Positions 17,633-26,644 are shown, counted from the stretch's first letter. The stretch: 64,000 nt of DNA from Phycisphaerales bacterium (GCA_029260345.1 JAJDDK010000003.1:1-64000), one strand, 5' to 3'. Notes: generated by a model from the sequence alone, not told the origin. Numbers and translations: made by a program.

Positions 17633-18603
17633 CGATTGCTCTCCCATACCGACGCTGACATCGTAGACGCGACCATCGCGTCACCTCGCACAATCTGATC
17701 AACAACTTCGCTATTCGCTTCGACCACAGCGCCCGGCGGCACGACGGATCGAACCACAACCGCATTCTCGCGTATCACAGCGCCCGGCATCACGATCGAT
17801 CCAAAGACCTTCGCTGATCCATGCACCGCGGAGCGTTCCGACATCACGTTCCATCGCTCTGCAGCCGTCACGTTTGCGGCGCTCACGATGGACGGGTTCA
17901 GCGCGATGGAATCGCCATCCGTCAAATGATGACCGAGTTCAAGCAAATCCTCACGTGTGCGAAGTGGAATCGAACCGCTTCCATCGATCGTATGCACGAA
18001 AACATCCAGCCCTGCCTTGGTGAGCGTCGCCAGCCATTGTTCCTTGAGATCAATGAATCCCTTCGGCGCCACACGCGACACCGCGCTTTTTCGCGCGACA
18101 TACATGCCCGCCGGCGCTCCATCAGCATGCCGCGCGATGGTGACGTCTGCTCCACGCTCAATATGCGCTTCAATCAGCGGCGCAAGACTCGAATGCAGCC
18201 AGCGATTCGCTTCCGCGATCAACACCGTTGAATCTTCGGGGAATCGCTCCGCAACGTCCCGCGCGACACCAGCGGGGCCGCGATATGCCGCGGACTCACT
18301 CTCGAACACGAGATCAACGCCGCCGCGCTCCGCCGGCGCTTCCAGCGCATCACGCGAATTATCAAAGACGATGCGCACTTCAATGCGATCCTTCGGATCC
18401 ACCTGCAGTTCATTTAGTGCGCCGATGCGCTCAATCCAGTTGTTCAGCAGCGATCGTTCGCCATCGGGAAATAGACGCAGCGCCGGCATCCCAGCGCCGG
18501 CGGCGACCGGCGTCGGCTTGAGTCCGCCCGCAAGCAAAATGCAGCGCAGCCCACCGCGCAATCGGCGATCCGGTGGCGCCATCATGACGGACGGTTCATC
18601 CAT
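17629..18603 (-). CDS. Degenerate nucleotidyltransferase-like protein with C-terminal hexapeptide repeats
   Basis: The product of about 324 residues begins like a sugar nucleotidyltransferase (RCILLAGGL), but the following residues do not form the GTRLxPLT active loop. Later elements such as STVLIAEANRWLHSSLAPL resemble the fold, while metal-binding Asp positions are not evident. The C-terminal 90 residues are left-handed beta-helix style (SAVHGSAKVFGSIVMPGAV, ENAVVVRSVVPPGAVV). The pattern suggests a GlmU/GDP-mannose-pyrophosphorylase relative that has lost catalysis, perhaps a regulatory or scaffolding partner. It sits between the RmlC-like and exosortase genes, overlapping the first by 8 and the second by 4 bases. 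The start at 18603 is tentative; ATGs at 18627, 18585 and 18582 also exist. Confidence 0.6.
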   Translation of the reverse strand: MDEPSVMMAPPDRRLRGGLRCILLAGGLKPTPVAAGAGMPALRLFPDGERSLLNNWIERIGALNELQVDPKDRIEVRIVFDNSRDALEAPAERGGVDLVFESESAAYRGPAGVARDVAERFPEDSTVLIAEANRWLHSSLAPLIEAHIERGADVTIARHADGAPAGMYVARKSAVSRVAPKGFIDLKEQWLATLTKAGLDVFVHTIDGSGSIPLRTREDLLELGHHLTDGDSIALNPSIVSAANVTAAERWNVMSERSAVHGSAKVFGSIVMPGAVIRENAVVVRSVVPPGAVVEANSEVVDQIVRGDAMVASTMSASVWESNR

Positions 18604-19093
18604 GCCGCACGGCCCACGGGAACCCAATCACACTGTCAAACGCGCGGCGGTCCTCATCCGGATGCTTCGGGTCGTACGCATGCGTGACGTAATACAGCAG
18701 CCCGGCAGGCACATGACCGACCGTCGTGGCGCCATGCCACAGCCCCGGCGGAATCACCAGGACCGACGGCGACTTCTCACCCATCACCGCCATCCACGCC
18801 CACGATTCACCTTCGCGCCACACGCCCGCCTTGATATGCCCCTGCACGCACATCCAGAAATCAGTCTGCTTCGCGTGGCGATGCCATCCCTTCACGACGC
18901 CGGGATATTGGCACGAAAAGTTCACCTGTCCCTGTTCCGTCATCACGCTTTGAAGCTGATTCATCATGGACCAGCCGCGATCGTCTGCATACAGAGCGAT
19001 CGGACAGAGCACGGGCTCGCCGCGCTCCAGCGCCATCTCATGCGCGCGGGCGGCGCCCTCCGTGCAGACCATTGGCTTGCGAACTTCCATCAT
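18596..19093 (-). CDS. RmlC-like dTDP-4-dehydrorhamnose 3,5-epimerase family protein
   Basis: This is a cupin protein of 165 residues. It shows the RmlC landmarks: a DDRGW segment, YPGVVKGWHRHAKQTDFWMC (the pocket with the active-site His), VQGHIKAGVWREGE, VIPPGLWHG and a late YDPKHPDEDRR. It should epimerise a dTDP-4-keto-6-deoxyhexose, which would complete the rhamnose pathway with rfbA, rfbB and rfbD. The Leu-His of the usual GLHYQ is replaced by GWHRH, so the substrate could differ from the classical one. The start at 19093 has AGGAAG seven bases upstream; an ATG at 19156 overlapping the previous gene is an alternative. Confidence 0.78.
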   Translation of the reverse strand: MMEVRKPMVCTEGAARAHEMALERGEPVLCPIALYADDRGWSMMNQLQSVMTEQGQVNFSCQYPGVVKGWHRHAKQTDFWMCVQGHIKAGVWREGESWAWMAVMGEKSPSVLVIPPGLWHGATTVGHVPAGLLYYVTHAYDPKHPDEDRRAFDSVIGFPWAVRHG

Positions 19094-19139
19094 CACGTCG
19101 CTTCCTTCGTCACGAATCAGCGATCCGCGCCCGTTGGCG

Positions 19140-20399
19140 TCACTGTGCTTGATCATCGAACTCGCTTCCTGTGCGTGAATCATTGTCGATCATCAGCCCC
19201 AAAGACGCCAATTCAGCCACCACCGAGTCTGCCTTGGCGTCCCATGTTTCCTGCTCCACACGATCCCGCAGACGCGACGCATCCGTCTCTGATGCGAGTG
19301 CCTCACGGATCGAAGCCGCAAATGCTTCTGGCGTGTCCGCAATGCGAACCAGGCCTTCGTACCGCTTGAGTTCATGAAATGGTGTGGTCACAACCGGACG
19401 GCCGACCGCGAGATACTCCTTGAGCTTCACCGGATTGCACGCCTCGATCCATTCATTTCGATTCCACGGCATGATCAGCACATCGCACGACGCCATGTAG
19501 TGCGCGACTTCGTCATACGGCTTCTGACCGAGCATGGTCACGTTCGGAAGCGGGCACCACCCCTCGGGAAGCGAGCACGCCCCGACGAGCACGAACTGCG
19601 CTTCACTGACTTCACGCGCCACTTCGACGAAGAACGCAGGATCAAACGTGTGCGAATCGATGCCGCCGATGAACCCGACGCGCGGCCGCGCAATCGGATT
19701 CACATCATCCGGCTCACGGGTGCCCTCACCCGCCGATGCAAACCGATCGTAATCCACACCGTGATCGGCGTAGAACGAGCGGTTGCACTCGTCACGTTCC
19801 TGCTCAAAGAGCAGCGTCGAACAAAAGACGGTCATGTCCGCCGCGTCTTTGAGTTCGCGATCGAAACCGCCAATCAAATCCGGATCGACACCGCTGAACT
19901 CTTCGTAACGGTCCGTGCGCTGATACACCATGCCCACGCCGCCCAGCTTCGGCGCCACCGGCGCGCCTGGCGGACATGCGACCCAGATCAAGGGCTTGCG
20001 AATGCCCAGCTTTCGCGCCGCTCGTTTGATCTGCAATGGAAGCAGCGCCGGATTCAGCGTTTTGCCGATGCGCCCCGGCCCCGCAAATGGGCTGTACACC
20101 GTAAAGCCTGGCTCAACGCGCACCAATCCACGCCGCAAGCTCTTGAGCTTTCGCTTCACGCGCGTAAAGAACATCGCGCCCTCGCCCAAACGCGGCGTGC
20201 GCATCCCAATCGAATTGATGTACAGCACCGGCACGCGCTTCCCCAGCCGGCGCATCATCTGCATGTCATAGTGACCGCGATTGTGATACCACCAGTCCTC
20301 GCCGCCAAAGCAAATGACGCCGTCAAAGCTGCGAACGGATTGAGGCATTTCGGTGCGCATTGGCTCTGTTCGCGGTGCGTTGTCCATCAATGTCGTCAT
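19140..20399 (-). CDS. GT-B (family 4-like) glycosyltransferase
   Basis: The product of about 419 residues begins near MTTLMDNAPRTEP; the body starts DGVICFGGEDWWYHNRGHYD, typical of a glycosyltransferase group with a tryptophan-rich opening. The C-terminal half shows RPRVGFIGGIDSHTFDP, FVLVGACSLP, NVTMLGQKPYDEVAHYMASC and IEACNPVKLKEYLAVGRPVV, the nucleotide-sugar binding pattern of GT4 enzymes. It should add a sugar to the lipid-linked repeat unit in the cytoplasm; donor and acceptor cannot be read. The ATG at 20399 overlaps the previous stop as ATGA. A gap of 46 bases follows before the RmlC-like gene, one of the larger gaps in the operon. Confidence 0.85.
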   Translation of the reverse strand: MTTLMDNAPRTEPMRTEMPQSVRSFDGVICFGGEDWWYHNRGHYDMQMMRRLGKRVPVLYINSIGMRTPRLGEGAMFFTRVKRKLKSLRRGLVRVEPGFTVYSPFAGPGRIGKTLNPALLPLQIKRAARKLGIRKPLIWVACPPGAPVAPKLGGVGMVYQRTDRYEEFSGVDPDLIGGFDRELKDAADMTVFCSTLLFEQERDECNRSFYADHGVDYDRFASAGEGTREPDDVNPIARPRVGFIGGIDSHTFDPAFFVEVAREVSEAQFVLVGACSLPEGWCPLPNVTMLGQKPYDEVAHYMASCDVLIMPWNRNEWIEACNPVKLKEYLAVGRPVVTTPFHELKRYEGLVRIADTPEAFAASIREALASETDASRLRDRVEQETWDAKADSVVAELASLGLMIDNDSRTGSEFDDQAQ

Positions 20400-21394
20400 G
20401 GCGCCGGCGCCTCCTCGCGCGGAAGCGATGTCGGCGGATTCATGGATCGCACGCGCAACAGCATGCGGCTTGCAACGCCAATTCCCATGTTGATGCCGAA
20501 CGCTGCGATGTACGACGCCACGATGCAAAGCGCGGCGAAGGCGGCGGGAGAAATGTTCAGATTCACGCCGCGCGCCAGCACGAGGATGATGAGCGGATGC
20601 GCCAGATAGACCGTCATCGTCAAGGCGCCCAAAGCCACGCCGACGCGCGAGCCTTTCACCAACGGTATCCAGGCGACAATCGCAAGCGCGCCCATGGCGT
20701 GTTTCAGCAGATAATCCGTGTGCGTGGACATCGTCAGCGCCGCAACGCCAAGGGCCACCGTATTCACGATCAGGATCAAACCGACGCGCTTCCAGACGCC
20801 TTCAGCGCCTGGTCGAATGCCGCGCATCAGGATGCCAATGCCAACCGCCGTCACCACCGCCGACCATTGGTGAAATGGTTTGCCGAGATCCATCAGTTCG
20901 AACTGCACCCAGATGGGCGAGCCCGCGACCAGCATCCAGCCGAACGGCTCAACCAGCCGCTTTCTGGTTTTCGCCTCCGACACATCGAGCAGCAGCACCA
21001 CCACGGTGACGAAGAAGAGCATCGGCAGGAACCACAGGTGAACCCATGTTCCGTAAAGCCACATGCTCGGCTCCCACCAGTTCAGCAGCGGTTCGCCGTT
21101 GCGGTACGCCTCAAAGCAGCGCAAAGCGCCATAGATGACGGACCAGACCAGCCAAGGCAGCAAAAGTCGTTCCGCTCGCGACCTCAGCGCTGTGCCAAAC
21201 TGCGCCGCCGACTCCGTTCGCTTGATGAACGCGCAGCCAAAGATGACAAACGCGATCATCGCCGCCGGCGAAAGAAACCGGTACGGGCCGTCCGCGTGAA
21301 ACCACACGACGCCCATAATCGCGATGACGCGCGTCCACTCGATCCAGGCGGATCGTTTCTTCTCACGCTGAATTGTTGCCGCGGCGTCGGTCAT
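20396..21394 (-). CDS. Acyltransferase-3 family membrane protein (O-acetylation of polysaccharide)
   Basis: A polytopic 332-residue protein with about ten hydrophobic segments. The N-terminal helix carries EWTRVIAIMGVVWFHADG, with the conserved Arg and His of the acyltransferase-3/OafA family, and RSRAERLLLPWLVWS matches the family's RxxR region. These enzymes transfer acyl groups, usually acetyl, to sugars across the cytoplasmic membrane. Its location between a glycosyltransferase and a nucleotide-sugar dehydrogenase fits decoration of the exopolysaccharide. Both ends overlap neighbours by four bases (ATGA). The acyl group and target sugar are unknown. Confidence 0.87.
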   Translation of the reverse strand: MTDAAATIQREKKRSAWIEWTRVIAIMGVVWFHADGPYRFLSPAAMIAFVIFGCAFIKRTESAAQFGTALRSRAERLLLPWLVWSVIYGALRCFEAYRNGEPLLNWWEPSMWLYGTWVHLWFLPMLFFVTVVVLLLDVSEAKTRKRLVEPFGWMLVAGSPIWVQFELMDLGKPFHQWSAVVTAVGIGILMRGIRPGAEGVWKRVGLILIVNTVALGVAALTMSTHTDYLLKHAMGALAIVAWIPLVKGSRVGVALGALTMTVYLAHPLIILVLARGVNLNISPAAFAALCIVASYIAAFGINMGIGVASRMLLRVRSMNPPTSLPREEAPAP

Positions 21395-22785
21395 GCCCGA
21401 ACCAGCGTTCCCTTCATCCGATCCGCAAACGATCGCATCGCATCCCGCGTATCCACGATCAGCGATGCATGTTCGGCGAGCATGCCGTAGTCAAACGCCT
21501 TGTGGGCCGTTGAGATCAGAATGCAGTCGTAGCTCTTCACGCTCTCGGTCGTCAGTGCGACGCTCTTCATGCCGAGGTCGTGCTTGCGCACCGGCTCGGA
21601 TTGCGGCACATGCGGATCCGAATAATCCACATGGGCGCCAAGCTCGCGCAGCTTTTCAATCAGCTCAAAGCTCGGGCTTTCACGCGTGTCGTCAATGTTC
21701 GCCTTGTACGCAAGACCGAGCACGAGCACGCGCGACCCCTTCACGGCTTTGCCCTTGTCATTGAGCGCAAGCATCGTCTGCTCAACGACGTACTCCGGCA
21801 TCGCCGTGTTCACATCACCGGCCAGTTCAATGAATCGCGTCGGCCGCCCCACTTCTTTCGCTTTCCACGAGAGATAGAACGGATCAATCGGAATGCAGTG
21901 GCCGCCGAGACCTGGCCCGGGATAGAACGGCATGAACCCAAACGGTTTCGTGGATGCCGCCCGCACCACATCCCAAACGTCGATGCCCATCTCCGAGAGC
22001 ACGACTTTCATCTCATTCACCAGCGCGATATTCACCGCGCGGAAAATGTTCTCAAGCAGTTTCGACGATTCCGCGACTTCAGCGCTGGACACCGGCACAA
22101 CGGTCTCAACGCCGATCTCATACACACTGGCCGCGAGCTTCGTCGCTGTTTCATCAAGCCCGCCGACCACTTTCGGAATCGTTCGCGTCGTGTGCGTCGG
22201 GTTGCCCGGATCTTCACGCTCAGGTGAAAACGCAAGAAAAAAGTCCCGTCCGCATTTCAATTCGTGCGCCCGTGGTCCGGCGGCTTCAAGAATAGCGCTC
22301 AGGAACTCGCCGCGCGTCGTGCCGGGGTAGGTCGTTGATTCCAGAATCGCGAGCTGCCCCGCGCGAAGCGTGCGACCGATCGCCTTTCCGCTCTCCGTCA
22401 CATAAATGAGATCCGGCTCGCGGTGCGATCCAACCGGCGTCGGCACGCACACCAGAATGATGTCCGCCTCGCCGAGTCGACTCATATCAGTCGTGGCGCT
22501 AAACCGACCGCTGCCGGTCAGGTCATCCACCATCTTCTGACCGAGATGTTCGAGGTAACAACGCCCCTCTTCCAGGGCCTTGATCTTTCGCGGGTCAATA
22601 TCAAACCCGATCACACCGAGACCGCCCTGATGCAGCGCATGCGCCGCCGGCAGCCCGACGTACCCAAGACCAATCACACCGACCACCGCCGTGCGTTGCG
22701 CGATCTTGTCCGCAAGCTGGCTCGCGGCGTCCATCGATCCCGCCTTCGGTCCCGTCATGACCGCGCTCCCCGTGCTGTTCGTCAT
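21391..22785 (-). CDS. Nucleotide-sugar dehydrogenase (UDP-HexNAc/UDP-glucose type)
   Basis: This 464-residue enzyme makes a UDP-uronic acid by a two-step NAD-dependent oxidation. It shows VIGLGYVGLP (Rossmann loop, about 38-47), VCVPTPV, ESTTYPGTT and the catalytic Cys297 in GPGLGGHCIPIDPFYLSWKA, then ELAGDVN and the C-terminal VLGLAYKANIDDTRESPSFE. The wording around the Cys resembles UDP-N-acetylglucosamine/UDP-N-acetylmannosamine dehydrogenases (WbpA/WecC) more than UDP-glucose dehydrogenases, so an amino-uronate is the better guess. Substrate identity is an inference. Both ends overlap neighbours by four bases. Confidence 0.92.
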   Translation of the reverse strand: MTNSTGSAVMTGPKAGSMDAASQLADKIAQRTAVVGVIGLGYVGLPAAHALHQGGLGVIGFDIDPRKIKALEEGRCYLEHLGQKMVDDLTGSGRFSATTDMSRLGEADIILVCVPTPVGSHREPDLIYVTESGKAIGRTLRAGQLAILESTTYPGTTRGEFLSAILEAAGPRAHELKCGRDFFLAFSPEREDPGNPTHTTRTIPKVVGGLDETATKLAASVYEIGVETVVPVSSAEVAESSKLLENIFRAVNIALVNEMKVVLSEMGIDVWDVVRAASTKPFGFMPFYPGPGLGGHCIPIDPFYLSWKAKEVGRPTRFIELAGDVNTAMPEYVVEQTMLALNDKGKAVKGSRVLVLGLAYKANIDDTRESPSFELIEKLRELGAHVDYSDPHVPQSEPVRKHDLGMKSVALTTESVKSYDCILISTAHKAFDYGMLAEHASLIVDTRDAMRSFADRMKGTLVRA

Positions 22786-23270
22786 CTCGTTTCGCCCTCG
22801 TGAATGAACGCGCGAACCGCGTCCAATAACTCGTCGGATGCGTGCGCCCGGATGGCCCCGGTCGCCGCTACTTCATCGATCCGATCCAGCAGGTCCATCA
22901 ACTCGTTCTCGTCGAACGCCGCGTGAACCCGACCCAATTCCACCAATTGCTTCGCCGTCGCGACCTGATGATCGTTTCGCGTCTCGCGCAAATCACCGCG
23001 GCGCGGCATCACCACGATCGGCTTGCCCAGTTCCAGCGCCGTGATGATCGACCCCATTCCCGCATGCGCGACAATCGCCGTCGCCTCCGTCACGCGCCGC
23101 CGAAACTCCGGCGGATCCAGAAACGGCGTAAATCCGATGTGCGCCGGCTTCCAGTCCGTCGGGCCGATCTGCGCGAACACGTCGCCACGTGACTGCTTGC
23201 CCGCCCAGTCGTCGACCGCGCGCACCATGCGATCAAATGGCATCTGCGCTCCAACCGTGACGAAAATCAC
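22782..23270 (-). CDS. Alg13/PssE-type glycosyltransferase catalytic half
   Basis: The 162-residue protein begins MIFVTVGAQMPFDRMVRAVD, the N-terminal signature of the GT28 C-terminal domain seen alone in Alg13, EpsE and PssE. AHAGMGSIITALELGKPIVV followed by MPR is the donor-sugar binding loop. Such proteins work only with a membrane partner of the Alg14 type, which is the next gene upstream. The start is GTG at 23270, overlapping the Alg14-like stop as GTGA. Together the pair should transfer one sugar on the cytoplasmic face; donor unknown. Confidence 0.9.
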   Translation of the reverse strand: MIFVTVGAQMPFDRMVRAVDDWAGKQSRGDVFAQIGPTDWKPAHIGFTPFLDPPEFRRRVTEATAIVAHAGMGSIITALELGKPIVVMPRRGDLRETRNDHQVATAKQLVELGRVHAAFDENELMDLLDRIDEVAATGAIRAHASDELLDAVRAFIHEGETR

Positions 23271-23740
23271 AGCACACTCCCGTGATAGCTCGGCCCGTCA
23301 GCCCCAGCCTTTGCCAGGTGCGGCCACTGCGTCAGCCACAAATCCGCATGCGCCCCAACGCGCTCGCCTGACAGCGACAACTGCTCAACATTCGCCACGC
23401 TGTCCAGCCACATCGCTCGCGCGCCGAGCAGCTTCCCGATTCGAATCGCGAAATATCCCGGCGCCGCGCCCGTTGTGATCACCACATCAGGTCGCTTGCG
23501 CAGAATGATCCACGCGATCTTCGCCGCCATCTTGAGCAAACCAAACTTGTTCCACCGCGTCGCATCATTGATCACAATGAATGGCGCGCCGTCCACATCA
23601 CTTTTATACGCCGGGTTCACCGTCACGTACGTCACATCGCACTCTTTAAACGCCGGTCGCAGGCGCAGGAGCTGCACCCAGTGCCCGCCGCCCGAGGCGA
23701 TGGCAAGAACACGCTTCTTTCTATCTGACTTCCCAGTCAT
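23267..23740 (-). CDS. Alg14/PssD-type glycosyltransferase membrane partner
   Basis: The 157-residue product has the Alg14 opening ALIASGGGHWVQLLRL in the form VLAIASGGGHWVQLLRLRPA, then FGLLKMAAKIAWIILRKRPD (membrane-associated helix) and VITTGAAPGYFAIRIGKLLG. Alg14-type proteins recruit the soluble Alg13-type half to the membrane and bind the acceptor. The partner gene follows directly with a 4-bp overlap. The split pair occurs in several bacterial exopolysaccharide clusters, where it replaces a single GT-B enzyme. Start ATG at 23740 overlaps the deacetylase stop. Confidence 0.88.
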   Translation of the reverse strand: MTGKSDRKKRVLAIASGGGHWVQLLRLRPAFKECDVTYVTVNPAYKSDVDGAPFIVINDATRWNKFGLLKMAAKIAWIILRKRPDVVITTGAAPGYFAIRIGKLLGARAMWLDSVANVEQLSLSGERVGAHADLWLTQWPHLAKAGADGPSYHGSVL

Positions 23741-24474
23741 CCCTGCTCGCGCTCCATCTCATCCATGATCTCGCCCAGCGTCGCCGTGCGCCATGATTCT
23801 TTCTGCGCCAGTTCCAACAATGCGTTCGTCACTTCAATTACAAACTCAGCCCGCTCCGCCGCATCATCATCCTCACGATCGAAGTCGTGCATCAGAACGA
23901 CTCCGCCGCCCGCGGCTTCGACTCGCTGAATAACGGACCGCGCTTCGGGAAGCTTTTCCCACGTATCGCCCGAATCAATCGTCCACCAGCCAAGCGGTGA
24001 CCCGCGCCGCACAGCTTCGCGGCGCGACAGCGCCGTCGACTTGCCATACGGCGGCCGAAACAAACACCCGCGTTGAATCCAGCGATCAAGACTCTCGTAT
24101 CCATGCGCCGCATCTTTCGCGCTCGCCCACGGCGCCGACTTCCACGCATGCACATGCTCATGCGCGTGACAGCCAATTTCATGCCCGGCGCGGCTCACTT
24201 CATCAGCCACCGACGGATTCACCTCAGCCCGTCGTCCGAGCAGGAAAAACGTCCCCTTGGCGCTTCCGGCGTGCAACGCGCTCATCACACGCGGCGTCAA
24301 ATCCTTCCCCGGACCATCGTCGTACGTCAGACACAGCGTCTTTGTGCGTGTGCAATACTCCGCCAGGCGCGCCGTCTCCGCCCGGCGCAGCGCCATCGGC
24401 GCCCCGTACAGCCACGCGACTCCGGCAATCATCGCCGCCCCGACAGCGCCCGGTATGACGATCGCTTCGATCAA
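23737..24474 (-). CDS. Polysaccharide deacetylase (NodB-like), probably TTG-started
   Basis: The NodB homology domain is complete: CLTYDDGPG (catalytic/metal Asp pair), GHEIGCHAHEH (HxxxH metal site), FRPPYGK and VLMHDF. An N-terminal hydrophobic stretch (IVIPGAVGAAMIAGVAWLY) anchors it in or exports it across the membrane. It would remove N- or O-acetyl groups from the nascent polymer. TTG at 24474 is proposed as start because it overlaps the previous stop as TTGA, the junction style used all along this operon, giving 245 residues. An ATG 40 codons upstream would read through the neighbouring gene into non-conserved sequence. Confidence 0.85.
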   Translation of the reverse strand: MIEAIVIPGAVGAAMIAGVAWLYGAPMALRRAETARLAEYCTRTKTLCLTYDDGPGKDLTPRVMSALHAGSAKGTFFLLGRRAEVNPSVADEVSRAGHEIGCHAHEHVHAWKSAPWASAKDAAHGYESLDRWIQRGCLFRPPYGKSTALSRREAVRRGSPLGWWTIDSGDTWEKLPEARSVIQRVEAAGGGVVLMHDFDREDDDAAERAEFVIEVTNALLELAQKESWRTATLGEIMDEMEREQG

Positions 24475-25535
24475 GCCCGTCCCATCGCCAGCCGCATCCG
24501 CCGCCAGATGTACTGCGGAATGTTGCCCATGCGATCCTTGTTCGCCATCGTGGCGCGCATCGTCGCAAACGGAAGTTTGATCCACTCCCACCACACGACA
24601 GGCGCCGCGACACGATCCGGCTCCAGTTCATATCCCGCCTCGCGCATCACACGACCACAGCAGGATTGAATCACGGCGATCTCGCGCCGACTGAGCTTCT
24701 TCCGCCAGCGCTTCATCGGTTCGGTGGACACGCCGCTCTTTTCTTCGAACTGCGAGAATGAGCTGTTGTGCATCGGCACTTCAAGCATGGACGGCGTGAA
24801 TTCCAAACCCAGCCACGCCGCAACTTCGCGTGCCGCGGCTTCCGGGTCCGTCACCATCTGTTCGTACTGCTGAAGGTATACACGATCCGCGCCAAACCGC
24901 TGTCGCGCCGACACCGCCGCATTGACGGTGCTGCGCCAAATCAGGCTCATCAGCAGCAGATTGTACGACTTCTTCGCACGTTCCTCTTCAACCGCGAGCG
25001 CCTCCGCGTGCGTCGGATCATGCTCAAGATCAAACCCGCCCTGATTACGCCAATCGCGGTAGGACGCCACCACTGCGCGCGCGTCGCGCACCATGCACAC
25101 GACCTTCGCATTCGGATAGCGCTCCAGAATCTCTGGAATCCGGAAAATATGGCGCGGCGTCTTGTCGCCCCAAATCCCTTTGCCCTCACGATTCGCGCGC
25201 ACAATGCAAAACGCCTCGAAATACGCATCCGCGCCCTGACCGCGCTCGTCCGCAATACGGCGCAAATCCTCGCGATTCGTGTCCGACTTCTCGGGATCGC
25301 CGCCGTGCCCATATGGTCGATGGTCCAGCGCCAGGAAATAATCTTCGCACTCCTGGCGCTGCTCATCGTCGAGCTTCGACGTCACATGATCCGCCATGCG
25401 CACGCGAAGATCATCGAAGTAGTGCGATTCGCCGGAGATCAACACGTCCGGATGATTGTTCAGCACTGAGCGCATCATCGCCGTACCCGAACGCGAAGCG
25501 CCCACAATGAAGATTGGTGATTCGTGCGTCGTCAT
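24471..25535 (-). CDS. PAPS-dependent sulfotransferase family protein
   Basis: The 354-residue product starts MTTHESPIFIVGASRSGTAM; the IVGASRSGTAMMRSVL stretch is the 5'-phosphosulfate-binding loop and AKVVCMVRDARAVVASY the 3'-phosphate-binding segment of sulfotransferases. WGDKTPRH is typical of the bacterial carbohydrate sulfotransferase group. It should transfer sulfate from PAPS to a sugar hydroxyl or amine of the polymer. No membrane helix is evident, so it acts in the cytoplasm on lipid-linked intermediates. It overlaps both neighbours by four bases. The sugar position is unknown. Confidence 0.88.
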   Translation of the reverse strand: MTTHESPIFIVGASRSGTAMMRSVLNNHPDVLISGESHYFDDLRVRMADHVTSKLDDEQRQECEDYFLALDHRPYGHGGDPEKSDTNREDLRRIADERGQGADAYFEAFCIVRANREGKGIWGDKTPRHIFRIPEILERYPNAKVVCMVRDARAVVASYRDWRNQGGFDLEHDPTHAEALAVEEERAKKSYNLLLMSLIWRSTVNAAVSARQRFGADRVYLQQYEQMVTDPEAAAREVAAWLGLEFTPSMLEVPMHNSSFSQFEEKSGVSTEPMKRWRKKLSRREIAVIQSCCGRVMREAGYELEPDRVAAPVVWWEWIKLPFATMRATMANKDRMGNIPQYIWRRMRLAMGRA

Positions 25536-26644
25536 GACTCCCCTCCCGTCGCGGCGCCATTCTTCGCCGCTGCCCCGTTGCGTCTTCCCTTCGACGCCCG
25601 GCGCATCGCTCGATACGCGCGCTCCGCATGATCGGCGACCGCCGCGCGAAGACCGCTCGGCTTGCGCTCCATCGGCCCCGCGCCGGTCAGATCATCGCCG
25701 CGCGTGCCGCGCTTGAAGTCGAACCCACCCGGGTTGTCCTCAGGATCAATGCCGCCCATGTCGTAGCGCGCCATGCCGCGCGAATGCGCCAGCTCCATCG
25801 CGCCCCATTCCAGCAGATACGCGGCATACCTCTTGGCGCCTTCGTACGTCGTCGCGCCGATGATGCCGACGAGCGTGTCGCCCAGCGCGCTGACAACGTT
25901 CATGCCACACACTTCGCCTTCGCATTCCGCCAGAATCACGGTGAATCGTTCATCCGTGGCCATGCGCTCGTTGGCCTGCGCATAAAAGTCTGCGTCCAGT
26001 TCGACATCAAACCCCTTGCGGTCCAGCAGTTCCTGATACAGATCGCGCACGGGGCCGAACATCGACGGGTCCTGCCCAATGCGGAGTGTCACGCCGCGCT
26101 GCTCGCCACGCCGCAGGTTCTTCCGCCAGTTCTTTGAGAACGCGTCGCGAATGTCATCCAGCGAACGTCGCGTATTCACCGCGATGGTTCGATACGCCTT
26201 CGGCCACTTTGCGGGTTCAAAGCCGAGCGTAGCCAGCGCTTCCGTCGCCGCGGCGTTCCAGGCTTCGCTGCCCAGCGGGCACATGAGACGCAACGTGAAT
26301 CCGCGCGATTCCACATACTCATCCACGAGCGCCGTGACTGAATCCGAAAACGCTTGCACGTTGTCCGAATCGTCACGCCGCGTCAGCGGACCGCCACCCA
26401 CATAGGCCACGCCCCCGCCCACAATCGGGATCGATTTGAGGCGCACGTCCGCCAAACCGATCACGTCGCCGTCGCGTGAAATCGCCACATGCTCGCTCAC
26501 AGCGCCATTGCGGCCGGCGATGTACTCACCGTACTCCCACACCTGACGATAATTGTGATCCGCAAACGTTGGCGCCAGCGTTTGCCACACAGCGCGCTCG
26601 ATCCGCTCAACATGCGTACCGGTTTTTGCGAGAGTTGGTGTCAC
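25532..26644 (-). CDS. FemAB/GNAT-fold aminoacyl- or acyl-transferase-like protein
   Basis: The 370-residue product belongs to the FemAB-like, twin-GNAT superfamily. Landmarks are a NWRKNLRRGEQRGVTLR segment, VRDLYQELLDRKGFDV, GDTLVGIIGATTYEGAKRYA and a late GMARYDMGGIDPEDNPGG, matching the substrate- and tRNA-facing regions of FemX-type proteins. Members occur in exosortase loci and may attach an amino acid or acyl group to a sugar amine. GTG at 26644 is chosen as start (GTGA overlap); an upstream ATG gives a 30-residue extension inside the neighbour. The C-terminus is basic and Ala-rich, ending in GAATGGES. Substrate unknown. Confidence 0.78.
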   Translation of the reverse strand: MTPTLAKTGTHVERIERAVWQTLAPTFADHNYRQVWEYGEYIAGRNGAVSEHVAISRDGDVIGLADVRLKSIPIVGGGVAYVGGGPLTRRDDSDNVQAFSDSVTALVDEYVESRGFTLRLMCPLGSEAWNAAATEALATLGFEPAKWPKAYRTIAVNTRRSLDDIRDAFSKNWRKNLRRGEQRGVTLRIGQDPSMFGPVRDLYQELLDRKGFDVELDADFYAQANERMATDERFTVILAECEGEVCGMNVVSALGDTLVGIIGATTYEGAKRYAAYLLEWGAMELAHSRGMARYDMGGIDPEDNPGGFDFKRGTRGDDLTGAGPMERKPSGLRAAVADHAERAYRAMRRASKGRRNGAAAKNGAATGGES

